From DATAGF01 sp963819845 (lineage in GTDB: Bacteria; Actinomycetota; Thermoleophilia; Miltoncostaeales; Miltoncostaeaceae), in assembly GCA_963819845.1 (NCBI GenBank), contig CAWFXQ010000008.1, positions 186,001 through 250,000 on the forward strand: 64,000 nt of DNA, written 5' to 3'. Of this stretch, positions 54,394 through 63,931 are shown piece after piece (position 1 is the stretch's first letter; each line of letters starts with the position of its first letter). Below the pieces are notes generated by a model that saw only the letters and a list, made by a program, of their open reading frames with translations, had not been told where the DNA came from and searched no databases. The position numbers and the translations under genes were made by a program.

Positions 54394-54760
54394 TGGACCC
54401 GGCCGGCACTGCCCCGGCGTCCGAAAGCGTTCCCACATCAGCTTCTCCGAGCGCAGTCGGCGGTGAGAGTCTCGCGAGGGGCGTCACCGTTGACCGACCG
54501 CTCCCCCGCCAGGCACTCCTGTTATCTCGCCCGACGGCCGAGTGCCGTTGCCGCCGGACCAGGGCCGCTGACTGACACCGGTGATCTCCCTCACGACCCG
54601 AAGGGAGGCCGATGGCTCTCAGTTACTGCTGTTTAGGCAGCGAGAGCGAGCTTGGGAGAGGTCTCCGCAGCTCCATTGGTTCCCGGTTGTTGACGCGGTC
54701 CTCCGGGTCCGCGGCTCGCTTACCGATGCGGTACCGCTCCGTCGAAACTGGATCGGGCCC
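54394..54760 (-). ncRNA. ssrA: tmRNA (transfer-messenger RNA)
   Basis: About 367 nt on the minus strand. The 5' end GGGCCCG and the 3' end CGGGTCC-A pair as a 7-bp acceptor stem, and TTTCGACGG near the 5' end is the conserved tmRNA core. The tag frame (54668-54633) reads AETSPKLALAA then TAA, with the usual LALAA degron end. The stop hairpin GCTCTCGCTGCC/GCAG...GAGAGC, and GGAGAAGCTGATGTGGGAACGC before the T-arm, match other actinobacterial tmRNAs. The T-stem GCCGG/CCGGC (54418-54402) is intact but its loop is GGCAGTG rather than TTCRANY. CCA is not encoded (ACTG follows). It rescues stalled ribosomes with SmpB, encoded about 4 kb away. Confidence 0.9.
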
Positions 54761-54805
54761 GTGTTCACCGACGAGGGTAGCACCGCTCCGGGCTACGATC
54801 ATCCG

Positions 54806-55519
54806 GTGCGCGCGCTGCTGATGAGGACCTGCCTCTCGGACATGGCCGCGCCCTCGGTGGCGCGCGCGGCGCGGACCGTGCTGGAGCGGGCCGGGGTCGA
54901 GGTCGTCGTGCCGGGCGGCCAGACGTGCTGCGGCCAGCCGGCGTGGAGCGCGGGCCACCCCGACCAGGCCCGGCCGGTCGCGCGGCGCGCGCTGCGGGCC
55001 TTCGCGGGCGGCGACCCGGTGGTGGTGCCCTCGGGATCGTGCGCGGCGATGGTCCGCCACGCCTACCCCGAGCTCTTCGCCGGCACGCCCGAGGAGACGG
55101 CGGCGCGGGCGCTGGCCGACCGCACGGTCGAGTTCTCGCAGTTCATCGCCCGCGAGGGGCTGGCGGTGGGCCCGCCGGGCGGCGCGGCCCGCTCGGTGAC
55201 CTACCACGACTCCTGCCACATGCTCCGCATCCTCGGCGAGCGGGCCAGCGCCCGCGCCGCGCTGGCCCAGGTCGAGGGCCTGGAGCTGCGCGAGCTCGAG
55301 GGCACCGAGGTCTGCTGCGGCTTCGGCGGCACGTTCAGCGTCAACTTCCCCGAGCTCTCGGGCCGGCTCGGGGAGGAGAAGGCCCGCAGCGCGGCGGCGA
55401 CGGGCGCCGACGAGTTGGTGGCCTGCGACGTCTCGTGCCTGCTCCACGTCGCCGGCCGGGCGCGTCGCACCGGCGTCCCGCTGCGCGTGCGCCACCTGGC
55501 CGAGGTCCTGGCCGGATGA
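54806..55519 (+). CDS. lutA: LutA-like lactate-utilisation Fe-S protein (CCG domains)
   Basis: A 237-residue protein with two CCG-type cysteine modules: GGQTCCGQPAWSAGH and, near the end, TEVCCGFGGTFSVNFPE, with YHDSCHML between. This matches LutA/GlcF-like subunits that carry Fe-S clusters and act with LutB and LutC in L-lactate oxidation. Start at GTG 54806 because TACGAT (54794-54799) ends 6 nt upstream (leaderless) and starts further up would run through ssrA. Its stop overlaps lutB by ATGA. Confidence 0.9.
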   Translation: MRALLMRTCLSDMAAPSVARAARTVLERAGVEVVVPGGQTCCGQPAWSAGHPDQARPVARRALRAFAGGDPVVVPSGSCAAMVRHAYPELFAGTPEETAARALADRTVEFSQFIAREGLAVGPPGGAARSVTYHDSCHMLRILGERASARAALAQVEGLELRELEGTEVCCGFGGTFSVNFPELSGRLGEEKARSAAATGADELVACDVSCLLHVAGRARRTGVPLRVRHLAEVLAG

Positions 55520-56919
55520 CCCGGGCCGCGGCCGGCCGGCCGGTCGTCTACCCCGACGCGGACGCCCCCCTCCGCGATCGCGCCCGCGAGGCGCTCGCCG
55601 ACGCCGAGCTGGGCGGGAACCTGGCCGCCGCCGCCGCCAGCTGGGCGGCGGGGCGCCGGCGAATGGTGGCCGACCACGGCTTCGGCGAGATGCGGGCGCG
55701 GGCGCGGGAGATCCGGCGCGCCAACATCGCCGACCTGCCCGCCCTGCTCGACCGGCTGGAGGAGCGGGTGGGCGCGGCAGGCGGCCTCGTCGCCCGCGTC
55801 GGCGACGCGGACGCCGCCTGCCGCTACGTCACCGACCTGGCGGCCGCCCGCGGCGCGTCGCTGGTGGCCAAGTCGAAGTCGATGGCCACCGAGGAGATCA
55901 AGCTCAACGAGGCCCTCGAGGAGGCGGGGCTGCGGGTCGTGGAGACCGACCTGGGCGAGTGGATCCTCCAGCTCGCCGGCCAGCACCCCAGCCACATCGT
56001 CGCCCCGGCGGTGCACCTCAACAAGGAGCAGGTGCGCGAGGTGTTCGCCGCCGAGAGCGGCGAGGCGGTCCCGGAGGGCCGCGAGGCGCTGGTCGCCCAC
56101 GCCCGGCGGCGCCTGCGCGAGGTCTTCGCCGCCGCCGACATCGGGGTGTCGGGGGTCAACTTCGCGGTGGCCGAGACCGGCACGATCTGCGTCGTCGAGA
56201 ACGAGGGCAACGGCCGCCTGGTGACCGCCCTGCCCCACATCCACGTCGCCGTCATGGGCATGGAGCGGGTGGTGGCCGACTGGGAGGAGGCCGCCCACAT
56301 CCTCCAGGTGCTGCCGATGGCGGCGATCGGCGACGACGCCGCCGGCTACGTGAACCTCATCACCGGCCCCGCCCGCGAGGACGAGGCCGACGGGCCGGCC
56401 GAGCTCCACCTGCTGATCCTCGACGGCGGCCGCTCGGCCCTGCGGGGCACCGACGTCGAGGAGGTGCTCGACTGCATCCGCTGCGGGGCCTGCCTCTACT
56501 CGTGCCCGATGTGGCGCGGCGTGGGCGGCCAGGCCTACGGCTCGCCCTACTCGGGGCCGATCGGCGCCGTCCTCACCCCCCTCCTGGAGGGGATGGCCGG
56601 CGAGCGCTCCAGCGAGCTGCCGTTCCTGTCGTCGATCTGCGGCTCGTGCCACGAGGCCTGCCCGGTGGGCATCCCCCTCCACGACCTGCTGGTGCGCGTG
56701 CGCGGGCGGGTCCGCACTCCCGCTCATCGCGCCGACCGGTGGCGCTTCCGGCTCTGGAGCGCCGCGTGGAGGTCGCCGGTCGGCTACGGGGCGTCGCGGC
56801 TGGCGGCGCGGGCCGGCCTGCGGCTGATGGGCCGGCGCGGCTGGATCCGCCGCCTCCCGGGCCCGGGATCGGCCTGGACCGAGCAGCGCGACCTCCCCAG
56901 CCGGTGGCCGCCCCGCTGA
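55516..56919 (+). CDS. lutB: LutB-like lactate-utilisation Fe-S protein
   Basis: A 467-residue protein. The LutB/LUD domain covers about 70-300 (SMATEEIKLNEALE, GVNFAVAETGTICVVENEGN, LPHIHVAVMGMERVV). Two [4Fe-4S] motifs follow: CIRCGACLYSCPMW and CGSCHEACPVGI. An N-terminal segment and a basic C-terminus complete the chain. It is the electron-transfer core of the LutABC complex. ATG overlaps the lutA stop. Confidence 0.95.
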   Translation: MTRAAAGRPVVYPDADAPLRDRAREALADAELGGNLAAAAASWAAGRRRMVADHGFGEMRARAREIRRANIADLPALLDRLEERVGAAGGLVARVGDADAACRYVTDLAAARGASLVAKSKSMATEEIKLNEALEEAGLRVVETDLGEWILQLAGQHPSHIVAPAVHLNKEQVREVFAAESGEAVPEGREALVAHARRRLREVFAAADIGVSGVNFAVAETGTICVVENEGNGRLVTALPHIHVAVMGMERVVADWEEAAHILQVLPMAAIGDDAAGYVNLITGPAREDEADGPAELHLLILDGGRSALRGTDVEEVLDCIRCGACLYSCPMWRGVGGQAYGSPYSGPIGAVLTPLLEGMAGERSSELPFLSSICGSCHEACPVGIPLHDLLVRVRGRVRTPAHRADRWRFRLWSAAWRSPVGYGASRLAARAGLRLMGRRGWIRRLPGPGSAWTEQRDLPSRWPPR

Positions 56920-57485
56920 CGGACCTCGCCGGCGACATCCTCGCGGCCCTCGGCCGGCGCCGCGCCACCGGCGCCGTCGTCAGCGCGGCCGATGCCGCCG
57001 GCGCCGCCGCGGCGATCGCCGCCGACTGGGGCGTGCAGCGCGCGCTGCTGGCGGACGATCCGGTGCTCGACGAGCTCAGGATCGGCGCGGCGCTGGAGGC
57101 GTCCGGACGAGAGCTGCTGCACTGGCCCGAGGGCCGCGGTGCCGGCTGGCGCGAGCTGCTAGGCCTGGAGGGGCCCGAGCTGACCCTGGGCGTGACCGTG
57201 CCGGCCCTCGGCGTCGCCGAGCGCGGCACCCTCGTTCTGGAGGCCGGCCCGGGCCACGGGCGCTCGATCGACGTGGTGTGCATGTTCCACCTGGCGATCC
57301 TGCCGGCATCGCGGCTGCGGGCCACCCTGGCCGACGCGCTGACCGAGACCTACGCCGGCGGGCGGGCGCCCTCGGCAGTCTCGCTCGTGTCGGCCCCCAG
57401 CCGGACCTCGGACATCGAGAAGATCTCGACCCTGGGCGCCCACGGCGCCAAGGCCCTGCATGTGATCGTGGTGGAGAACCGCTAG
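56904..57485 (+). CDS. lutC: LutC-like lactate-utilisation protein
   Basis: A 193-residue LUD-domain protein. VSAADAAGAAAAIAADWGVQR, LTLGVTVPALGVAERGTLVLE and the closing RTSDIEKISTLGAHGAKALHV match the LutC/YkgG family, the third part of the lactate-oxidising complex. GTG 56904 overlaps lutB by 16 bp. With lutA and lutB this makes a complete three-gene operon. Confidence 0.92.
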   Translation: MAAPLTDLAGDILAALGRRRATGAVVSAADAAGAAAAIAADWGVQRALLADDPVLDELRIGAALEASGRELLHWPEGRGAGWRELLGLEGPELTLGVTVPALGVAERGTLVLEAGPGHGRSIDVVCMFHLAILPASRLRATLADALTETYAGGRAPSAVSLVSAPSRTSDIEKISTLGAHGAKALHVIVVENR

Positions 57486-57556
57486 CCCCTCGGACGGGCA
57501 GGTGACACCAGGCCGCGGGGGGTGTGACACTCGCCTGCATCCAGCGGGGGTGGAGC

Positions 57557-58834
57557 GTGAAGGCAGGGCGCAGCTGGACCCGGATCGCGGGCGCGGTGGG
57601 CGTGGGAGCCCTCGCGAGCCTCGCCTCGGGCTGCGCGATCGTCAGCGGCTTCGGCGCAAACAACCAGGTCAACGTCATCGGCGACGTCGAGGCCACGGTG
57701 AACATTTGCGCCTCCGGATCGTCCAACTGCGGCAACGGGCAGTCCGGCCTCATCGCGGTCAACGGCTCGGGCCAGCTGCTGGTCGCCCTCCAGGCGCGGG
57801 ACGAGATCGGGCTCCCGGCGACCCTCACGTCGCAGGCGCCGGCGGTGACCTTCGCCGCGAGCCCGACGTACACCGCCGAGGTGCAGCGGCTGTCGCCGGC
57901 CTCGCCGGGGACCCGATGGGCGGGCTACATCTCCCCGACCCTGACCTACGCCCAGGCCGGCGGCCCGCAGACCATCAGCGTCAAGATCGTCGAGACCCTG
58001 CGCCGCGGCGCCGACGGGAGCCCCTTCACGGGGTTCGTCTCGACCTCGATCCTGGTCGGGTCGCGATTGGTGACCCCGACCGCGCCGAGCACCCGCCCGG
58101 TGACCTGCGGCTCCGCCCTGACGTCGGTCAACCAGCAGGACACCACGATCTGCCACGACGGCTCGGGCAGTTTCGGCCTCGGCACCCGCGACCTCGGCGT
58201 CCTGGCCTCACCCGCCAGGACGGCCGTCCAGGGCGCGCTCGCGTCCTTCGCCTTCCCCCTGCGGTACGCCGGCCCGGCCTCGCCCCAGGCCAACTTCGCG
58301 CTCACCGCCAGCTCCACGCTGCCGGGCGGGCTCTTCGCGGTGACGCCGGACACGTACGCGCCCCCGGCCAACGGCAGCGCCGAGGCGCGCGTGGCCGTCG
58401 GCGTCCCCGCCGACGCGCGCCCGGGCACCTACAAGGTCACGCTCACCGCCCGTCTCGGCAACGGCCAGACGCGCTCGGCGACCTCGGACCTCACCGTACG
58501 GGCGGCGCCCCCCGGCGCGACGGCGACAGGCGGCGGCGTTCAGGCCGGCGCCGGCCTGAAGCTGACGACCATCCTGCCCCGCCGCCTGTCGGCGAAGGTC
58601 GCCCGCCGGAGGGGGATCGTCGTCCTGATCGGCGCCACCGAGGGAGGGTTCGCCCGCGTCCGGCTCCTCCAGGGGAAGGGGACGGCGGCGCTGGCCTCCA
58701 AGCGGGTGCGCCTGCGCGTGCCCGGGCCCGTGCGCGTCGTCCTCAAGAGCGCGAGGCTGCGGAAGGGCCGCTACCGGATCGTGATCCTGGCCGACGGCCG
58801 CACCTTCGTCCGCCGCGCCGCACTGATCACGTAG
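57557..58834 (+). CDS. Lipoprotein with Ig-like/beta domains
   Basis: A 425-residue exported protein. GTG 57557 is chosen because GGTGGAG precedes it by a few bases and gives a signal peptide ending in a lipobox LASGC near residue 27; a GTG 11 codons upstream is an alternative. The mature part is beta-rich, with GLIAVNGSGQLLVALQARDEIG, NFALTASSTLPGGLF and a cadherin-like GTYKVTLTARLGNGQT. A basic C-terminal segment (ARRRGIVVLIGATEGG to the end) resembles that of the 28361-29944 protein. Surface role likely; function unknown. Confidence 0.7.
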   Translation: MKAGRSWTRIAGAVGVGALASLASGCAIVSGFGANNQVNVIGDVEATVNICASGSSNCGNGQSGLIAVNGSGQLLVALQARDEIGLPATLTSQAPAVTFAASPTYTAEVQRLSPASPGTRWAGYISPTLTYAQAGGPQTISVKIVETLRRGADGSPFTGFVSTSILVGSRLVTPTAPSTRPVTCGSALTSVNQQDTTICHDGSGSFGLGTRDLGVLASPARTAVQGALASFAFPLRYAGPASPQANFALTASSTLPGGLFAVTPDTYAPPANGSAEARVAVGVPADARPGTYKVTLTARLGNGQTRSATSDLTVRAAPPGATATGGGVQAGAGLKLTTILPRRLSAKVARRRGIVVLIGATEGGFARVRLLQGKGTAALASKRVRLRVPGPVRVVLKSARLRKGRYRIVILADGRTFVRRAALIT

Positions 58835-58841
58835 CTCCGCC

Positions 58842-59336
58842 CTAGCGGCGGCGGACCGTCTTCACCGCCCGGTCCGCCTCGCGGCGGGCGTCGCGCTCGG
58901 CGATCGTGCGCCGCTTGTCGTAGAGGGTCTTGCCGCGCCCGAGCCCCAGCTCCAGCTTCGCCCGCCCCTCGCTGAAGTAGAGGCGCAGGGCCACCAGGGA
59001 GAGCCCCTTCTCGGAGAGCGCCTGCGCCAGGCGCTCGATCTCGCGCCGGTGCAGGAGCAGCTTGCGGGTGCGGCGGGGGTCGTGGCTGAAGCGGCCGGCG
59101 TTGTCGTACTCCGAGATGTGGGCGCCCACCAGCCACGCCTCGCCGCCCCGGATCTGGACGTAGGCGTCGGTGATCGTGGCGCCGCGCTCGCGCAGGCCCT
59201 TCACCTCCGTCCCCTGCAGGACGATGCCGGCCTCGAGGCGCTCGAGGATCTCGTACTCGTGGAGGGCGCGACGGTTACGGGCGATGTCGCGGAAGCGCTC
59301 GTCGGCCCGGCCGGCGCCTTTCTTGCGGGCCGCCAT
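58842..59336 (-). CDS. smpB: SsrA-binding protein SmpB
   Basis: A 164-residue partner of tmRNA. It shows NRRALHEYEILERLEAGIVLQGTEVKGLRE, GEAWLVGAHISEYDNAGRFSHDP and RTRKLLLHRREIERL, with the C-terminal tail rich in lysine and arginine (KTLYDKRRTI...KTVRRR) that enters the mRNA channel. Order smpB-rnr-ctpA-ftsX-ftsE is common in actinobacteria. The start lies inside the tail of rnr. Confidence 0.97.
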   Translation of the reverse strand: MAARKKGAGRADERFRDIARNRRALHEYEILERLEAGIVLQGTEVKGLRERGATITDAYVQIRGGEAWLVGAHISEYDNAGRFSHDPRRTRKLLLHRREIERLAQALSEKGLSLVALRLYFSEGRAKLELGLGRGKTLYDKRRTIAERDARREADRAVKTVRRR

Positions 59337-61076
59337 GGGCGCGCGATGTTAGCGCGGGCTCAAGCTCGACCCGGCCCCGCAGGGGCTCAAACCGCACCAC
59401 GCGGGCATCGAGGGGGTCGCCCAGCCGGATCCGCCGGCCGGTCGACGCCCCCACGAGGGCGACCCCGAGAGGGTCGGCGCGGTAGTGGTCGTCCTCCAGG
59501 CGCCGCGAGGGCACGAAGCCGGTGAAGACCTCGTCGAAGACGACGAACAGCCCCGCGTCGATGAGACCGGTGACGGTGCAGGCGACGCGCTCGTCCCAGC
59601 CGCCCGCCGCGAGCCGGTCGCGGAGCAGGTAGGCGGCGCAGATCGCGTCGGCGCGGTGCTCGACGGCCCCGGCCTCGCGCTCGGTGGCCGACGAGTGGTC
59701 GGCCGCCTCGTCGAGCTCGGACGGTCCCGGCCCGGGCGGGCCGATGCCCAGGGCGTCGAGCAGGCCGCGGTGGACCAGGAGGTCGGGGTAGCGGCGGATG
59801 GGCGACGTGAAGTGCAGGTAGGCCGGGCTGGCGAGCCCCGAGTGGCCGGGCTCGGCCGGCGAGTAGTGCGCCTGGCGGAGGGACCGCAGCACCAGCGGCC
59901 AGACGGCGCGCCCGTCGATCCCGCCCGCCGCGACGTAGCGGGCCACCTCCCGGGCGGCCTCGGCGGCGGCGCGGCGGCGCTGGGCGGGGCCGAGGTCGCC
60001 GCCCGGCAGGCCCGGGGTGGGCACGCCGAGCTCCTCGAGCTGGCCGTAGAGCATCTGCACGCGGCTCTGGGCCGGCTCCTCGTGATGGCGGAAGACGGTC
60101 GGCGCCGAGCGCGCGATCATGTAGCGGGCGACGGCCTCGTTGGCGGCGATCATGCACTCCTCCACCAGCGAGTGGGCCGGCGTCTGGCCCTCCAGGCGGA
60201 TGGCCGCCACGCGGTCGCCCTCGAAGGTCACGGCCGGCTCGGCCGAGTCGGCCTCGAGCGCCCCGCGCGCCATCCTCCGCTCGCGCAACGCCGCCGCGAG
60301 GCCGGCGGCGCGGCGGATGTCGGCCTCCAGGCCGGCGTCCCCAGCCCGCCGCCGCCCAGGAGGGCGTTAACCTCCGGGTAGGTGAGGCGCCGCTCCGAGC
60401 GGATGAGGCTGCGCGAGAAGCGGGTCTCGCCGATGCCGCCGTCCTCGCCGACGACCATCTCGACGGTCACCGCCGCGCGGTCGGCGCCGGGCCGCAGGCT
60501 GCAGAGGTCCGAGGACAGGCGCTCGGGCAGCATTGGCACGACGGCGCCCGGGACGTAGACCGAGTTGCCCCGGCGGGCGGCCTCGCGGTCGAGCGCGCCG
60601 CCCGCCGCGACGAAGCGCGACACGTCGGCGATGTGCACCCACAGCCGGGCGGCCCCGCCCTCCTCCGGAGCGACCGCGATCGCGTCGTCGTGGTCCTTGG
60701 CGCCCTCGGGGTCGATGGTGATCACCCGCCGGTCGCGCAGGTCGCGCCGGCCCGCGTCCGCGGCCACTGATGAGTCGTCGGCCTCGGCGGCCTCCTGCAG
60801 GGCGGCGGCCGGGAAGGGCCGCCGGAGGCCCTCGGACGCGAGCAGGCCCGCGAGGGCCGCGCGGGGCGACGACGACGGCCCGAGCACCTCGGTCACCCGG
60901 CCGGACCGGCCGCGCATGGTGACGACGGCCAGGTCGCCCACCTCGGCGCCGCCGCGGGCGCCCTTGGCCAGCGGGACGCGCGGGCCCGGCTCGAAGGCCG
61001 GCTGGGCCGCCGCCCCTCGCCCCGCCGAGACCAGCTCGCACACCAGGACCTCCCCGGGCCCGCCGCGGCGGCTCAC
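59275..61076 (-). CDS. rnr: Ribonuclease R / RNase II family (apparent 1-base deletion)
   Basis: About 600 residues. The RNB catalytic domain has the four-aspartate motif DPEGAKDHDDAIAV, LPERLSSDLCSLRPG and RSLIRSERRLTYPEV; the later SPIRRYPDLLVHRGL and the S1 domain (CTVTGLIDAGLFVVFDEV) follow. It degrades structured RNA 3' to 5' and joins tmRNA quality control. The frame breaks near 60345-60347: the 5' part reads NALLGGGGLGTPAW while the continuing frame reads GDAGLEADIRR; one extra C in that CCC restores it. The N-terminus lacks an obvious cold-shock domain. The 3' end overlaps smpB by 62 bp, which may also reflect an indel. Confidence 0.92.
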
Positions 61077-62287
61077 GAGCCGGCGGCCGCCAGGGCGAGC
61101 CCCCGCTGGAGGGCCTCGTCCCGCCGCGGGGTGGCGGGGTCGTCGACGACCCTCACGTCGGGCGGGAGGCCGCGCTTGGCCAGGTCGAAGCCGTCGGGGG
61201 TGAGGTAGCGGGCGGTGGTGAGCTTCAGCGCCCCGCCGTCGCGCAGCGGGCGCGTGCTCTGCACCAGTGCCTTGCCGAAGGTGCGCTGGCCCACGAGCTC
61301 GGCCCGGTCGGCGTCGCGCAGCGCGCCGGCGACGATCTCGCTGGCGCTGGCGCTTCCGCGATCGACCAGCACGACCAGCGGCAGGTCGCCCGCGACGGGG
61401 GTCCCCTCCGTGCGGAAGGTGCGCCGCGGCGAGTGGAGCCCCTCCGTGACGACCACGGGCGAGCCGTCGGGCAGGAACACCCCGGCGACGCCGACGGCCT
61501 CGTTCACCAGGCCGCCGGGGTCGCCCCGCAGGTCGAGCACCAGCGATCCCGCGCCCTTCTCGCGCAGGCCCTCCACGGCGTCGCCGAGCGCGTCGGCCGC
61601 GCCCTTGGTGAACTGCGCCAGCCGCACGTAGCCCACCTTCTCCCCGCCCACGGTCTCGACCCGCGAGGCGACCGCGGGGATGCGGATGCGCTCGCGCTCC
61701 AGCTCGTACTGGCGCGCCGCCCCGCCGGGCCGGGCGATGCCCAGGCGCACCGTGGTGTCCTCGGGCCCGCGGATCAGCGCCACCACCGACTCGAGCACCT
61801 TCCCGGCGACGGGCGTCCCCCCCACCGACACCAGCCGGTCGCCGGCGCGGATGCCGGCCTCGGCCGCGGGGCTGTCCTCGAACACGCGGGTGATGACGAT
61901 CAGGTCCCCGCTCTGGGCCACCTGCAGCCCGACACCGTAGTAGGCGCCGTCGTTGCGCTGGCGCAGCGCCTCGAGCTCGTCCGGGTCGAGGTAGTCGGTG
62001 TAGGGGTCGTCGAGCGAGTCGATCATGGCCTGCACCGACGACCGCTCGAGCGTCGTGGCGTCAACGCGCTCGTAGTAGTCGTCCTCCAGCACCTCGAGCA
62101 CCTGGGAGCTGAGGTCCTCGCCGCTGTCGCCGAGCAGCAGGGAGCGCCAGGGGTCGGCGAGACGGGTGAGCCCGGTGGCCTGGGCGTGGCCGCCCACCAC
62201 GACGCCCCCGACGAAGGCGGCCAGCACCACCAGGACCGCGGCGGCGAGCGAGAGGATCCAGCGCCATGGTCGTCTGCGGCCGCTCAC
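61073..62287 (-). CDS. C-terminal processing peptidase (S41)
   Basis: A 404-residue CtpA-type protease. One membrane helix anchors it (WILSLAAAVLVVLAAFVGGVVVG). The PDZ domain covers about 110-190 (GVGLQVAQSGDLIVITRVFEDSPAAEAGI). The S41 domain carries VLDLRGDPGGLV, the nucleophile in VDRGSASASEIVAGAL (Ser) and a Lys in TFGKALVQ. It trims extracytoplasmic proteins. The stop overlaps rnr by GTGA; it follows ftsX by about 50 bp. Confidence 0.95.
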   Translation of the reverse strand: MSGRRRPWRWILSLAAAVLVVLAAFVGGVVVGGHAQATGLTRLADPWRSLLLGDSGEDLSSQVLEVLEDDYYERVDATTLERSSVQAMIDSLDDPYTDYLDPDELEALRQRNDGAYYGVGLQVAQSGDLIVITRVFEDSPAAEAGIRAGDRLVSVGGTPVAGKVLESVVALIRGPEDTTVRLGIARPGGAARQYELERERIRIPAVASRVETVGGEKVGYVRLAQFTKGAADALGDAVEGLREKGAGSLVLDLRGDPGGLVNEAVGVAGVFLPDGSPVVVTEGLHSPRRTFRTEGTPVAGDLPLVVLVDRGSASASEIVAGALRDADRAELVGQRTFGKALVQSTRPLRDGGALKLTTARYLTPDGFDLAKRGLPPDVRVVDDPATPRRDEALQRGLALAAAGS

Positions 62288-62339
62288 GGGGTGACCCGAT
62301 GATAGGGCCCGGCCCGCGGCCGGGACCTCGGGAGGGTCT

Positions 62340-63235
62340 CTAGACCTTGAGGAAGCGGCGCAGCGTGATGCCGCTGCCGATGGCGCCCACGATCGCGCCG
62401 GCGGCGATCAGCACGAGGCCGAGCAGCGGGAAGCCGATCGTCGTCGCGTCGTCGCGCTCGAGGGCGTTGTCGGTGCCGTCGATCCACTGGTCGACGACGC
62501 CCACCTTGACCGCCCACAGCAGCGCCACCGACAGGAGGGCGCCGACGAGCCCGCAGATGATCCCCTCGATCACGAACGGCCAGCGGATGAACCAGTTGGT
62601 GGCGCCGACGAGCTTCATGACCTCCACCTCGCGGCGGCGGGCGAAGATCGACAGGCGGATGGTGTTGCCGATGAGCAGCACCGAGGCCACGAGCAGGATG
62701 CTGATGAGGGCCAGGCCGGCCCACTGGATGAACCGCGCGACGGTCAGGAGCTTGTCGGTGGTCTCCTCGCCGTACCTGACTCCGAGGCTCTCGTCGATGG
62801 AGGGGTGGCCGTCGATCTGGGCGACCACCTCGTCGGCCTGCTCGGCGTCGGTCGGCTTGATGCGGAAGTTGGCCGGGATGGGGTTGGAGCTGAGGAACTC
62901 CGTGATCGACGGGTCCTTCAGCCGGTCGCGCAGCTCCTTGAGGGCCTCGTCCTTGGTGACGTAGGTGAACTCCCGCACCAGCCCCTGCTCCTGCAGGTCG
63001 ACCAGCTGGTTCTGGAGGTCGTTGACCTGGGCGACCGGCGCCGTGTCGGCGACGAACGCCCTGATGTGACGCGCTCCTTCTGGGAGTCGACCGTCAACTG
63101 GACGTAGAGGAACGAGGGGATGAAGGCGCCGAGGATGAAGACGGCGATCAGCACGGTGACCGTGGCCGCGATCGACACGGCGACGTTCGCGCGGATCGAG
63201 CGGACGGCCTCGGCCAGGAAGAAGCGCGGTCTCAA
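62340..63235 (-). CDS. ftsX: Cell-division protein FtsX (apparent 1-base deletion)
   Basis: About 298 residues with four membrane helices. The N-terminal helix is AVSIAATVTVLIAVFILGAFI; the extracytoplasmic domain includes EFTYVTKDEALKELRDRLKD; the C-terminus has FARRREVEVMKLVGATNWFIRWPF. It transmits FtsE ATPase motion to periplasmic cell-wall hydrolases. The frame shifts at about 63068: the first part reads VDSQKERV and the next frame HIRAFVADTAPVAQV. One missing G on the plus strand (GTGGACG rather than GTGACG) restores the ORF. Confidence 0.93.
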
Positions 63236-63241
63236 TCTGAT

Positions 63242-63931
63242 CTAGTAGTCGGCGCGGGCGTAGCGGCCCTGGCGCTGGTCGCGGACGACCTTGCCGTCCT
63301 CGAGCCCGATCACCCGCATCTGCATCTTGTCAACCATCTCGCGGTCGTGCGTCGCCATGATGACCGTGGTCCCGGTGCGGTTGATGCGGTAGAGCAGCTG
63401 CATGATCCCGATCGACGTCTCGGGGTCGAGGTTCCCGGTGGGCTCGTCGGCGATCAGCAGCCGCGGGTGGTTGACGAACGCCCGCGCGATCGACACGCGC
63501 TGCTGCTCGCCGCCCGACAGCTCGTTGGGGAAGCGGTCGCCCTTGTCGGACAGGCCCACCAGCGCGAGGATCTCGGGCACCTTGCGGCGCGTGTTGCGCG
63601 GGTTCTCCCCGATCACCTGCAGCGCGTAGGCGACGTTGTCGTAGACCGTCCGCCCCGCCAGGAGCTTGAAGTCTTGGAAGACGCAGCCGATGGCCCTCCG
63701 CAGGTAGGGGACCTTCGAGCGGCGCAGCGTGCCGAGGTTGCGCCCGCCGACGCTGATCGTCCCCTCGGTGGCGTCGAACTCCTTCAGCAGCAGCCTGATG
63801 AACGTCGACTTGCCCGACCCGGACGGCCCCACCAGGAACACGAACTCGCCGCTCTCGATCGAGATCGAGACGTCGTCGAGCCCCAGCACGTTGGGGTCGT
63901 AGCGCTTGGTGACGCCCTCGAAGATGACCAT
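63242..63931 (-). CDS. ftsE: Cell-division ATP-binding protein FtsE
   Basis: About 229 residues if started at ATG 63931 (MVIFEGVTKRYDPNV), the usual FtsE opening; ATG 63955 or GTG 63985 would add 8 or 18 residues. Walker A GPSGSGKST, Q-loop VFQDFKLLAGRTVYDNVAYAL, signature LSGGEQQRVSIARAF, Walker B LLIADEPTGNLD and H-loop MATHD are intact. It drives FtsX at the divisome. It lies 6 bp upstream of ftsX. The gene before it is beyond the window edge. Confidence 0.96.
   Translation of the reverse strand: MVIFEGVTKRYDPNVLGLDDVSISIESGEFVFLVGPSGSGKSTFIRLLLKEFDATEGTISVGGRNLGTLRRSKVPYLRRAIGCVFQDFKLLAGRTVYDNVAYALQVIGENPRNTRRKVPEILALVGLSDKGDRFPNELSGGEQQRVSIARAFVNHPRLLIADEPTGNLDPETSIGIMQLLYRINRTGTTVIMATHDREMVDKMQMRVIGLEDGKVVRDQRQGRYARADY

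Noticed and set aside
54581..54805. Extended N-terminus of lutA from GTG 54581
   Set aside because: That stretch is the antisense of ssrA. The LutA family begins at about MRTCLSD, and the leaderless GTG 54806 fits.
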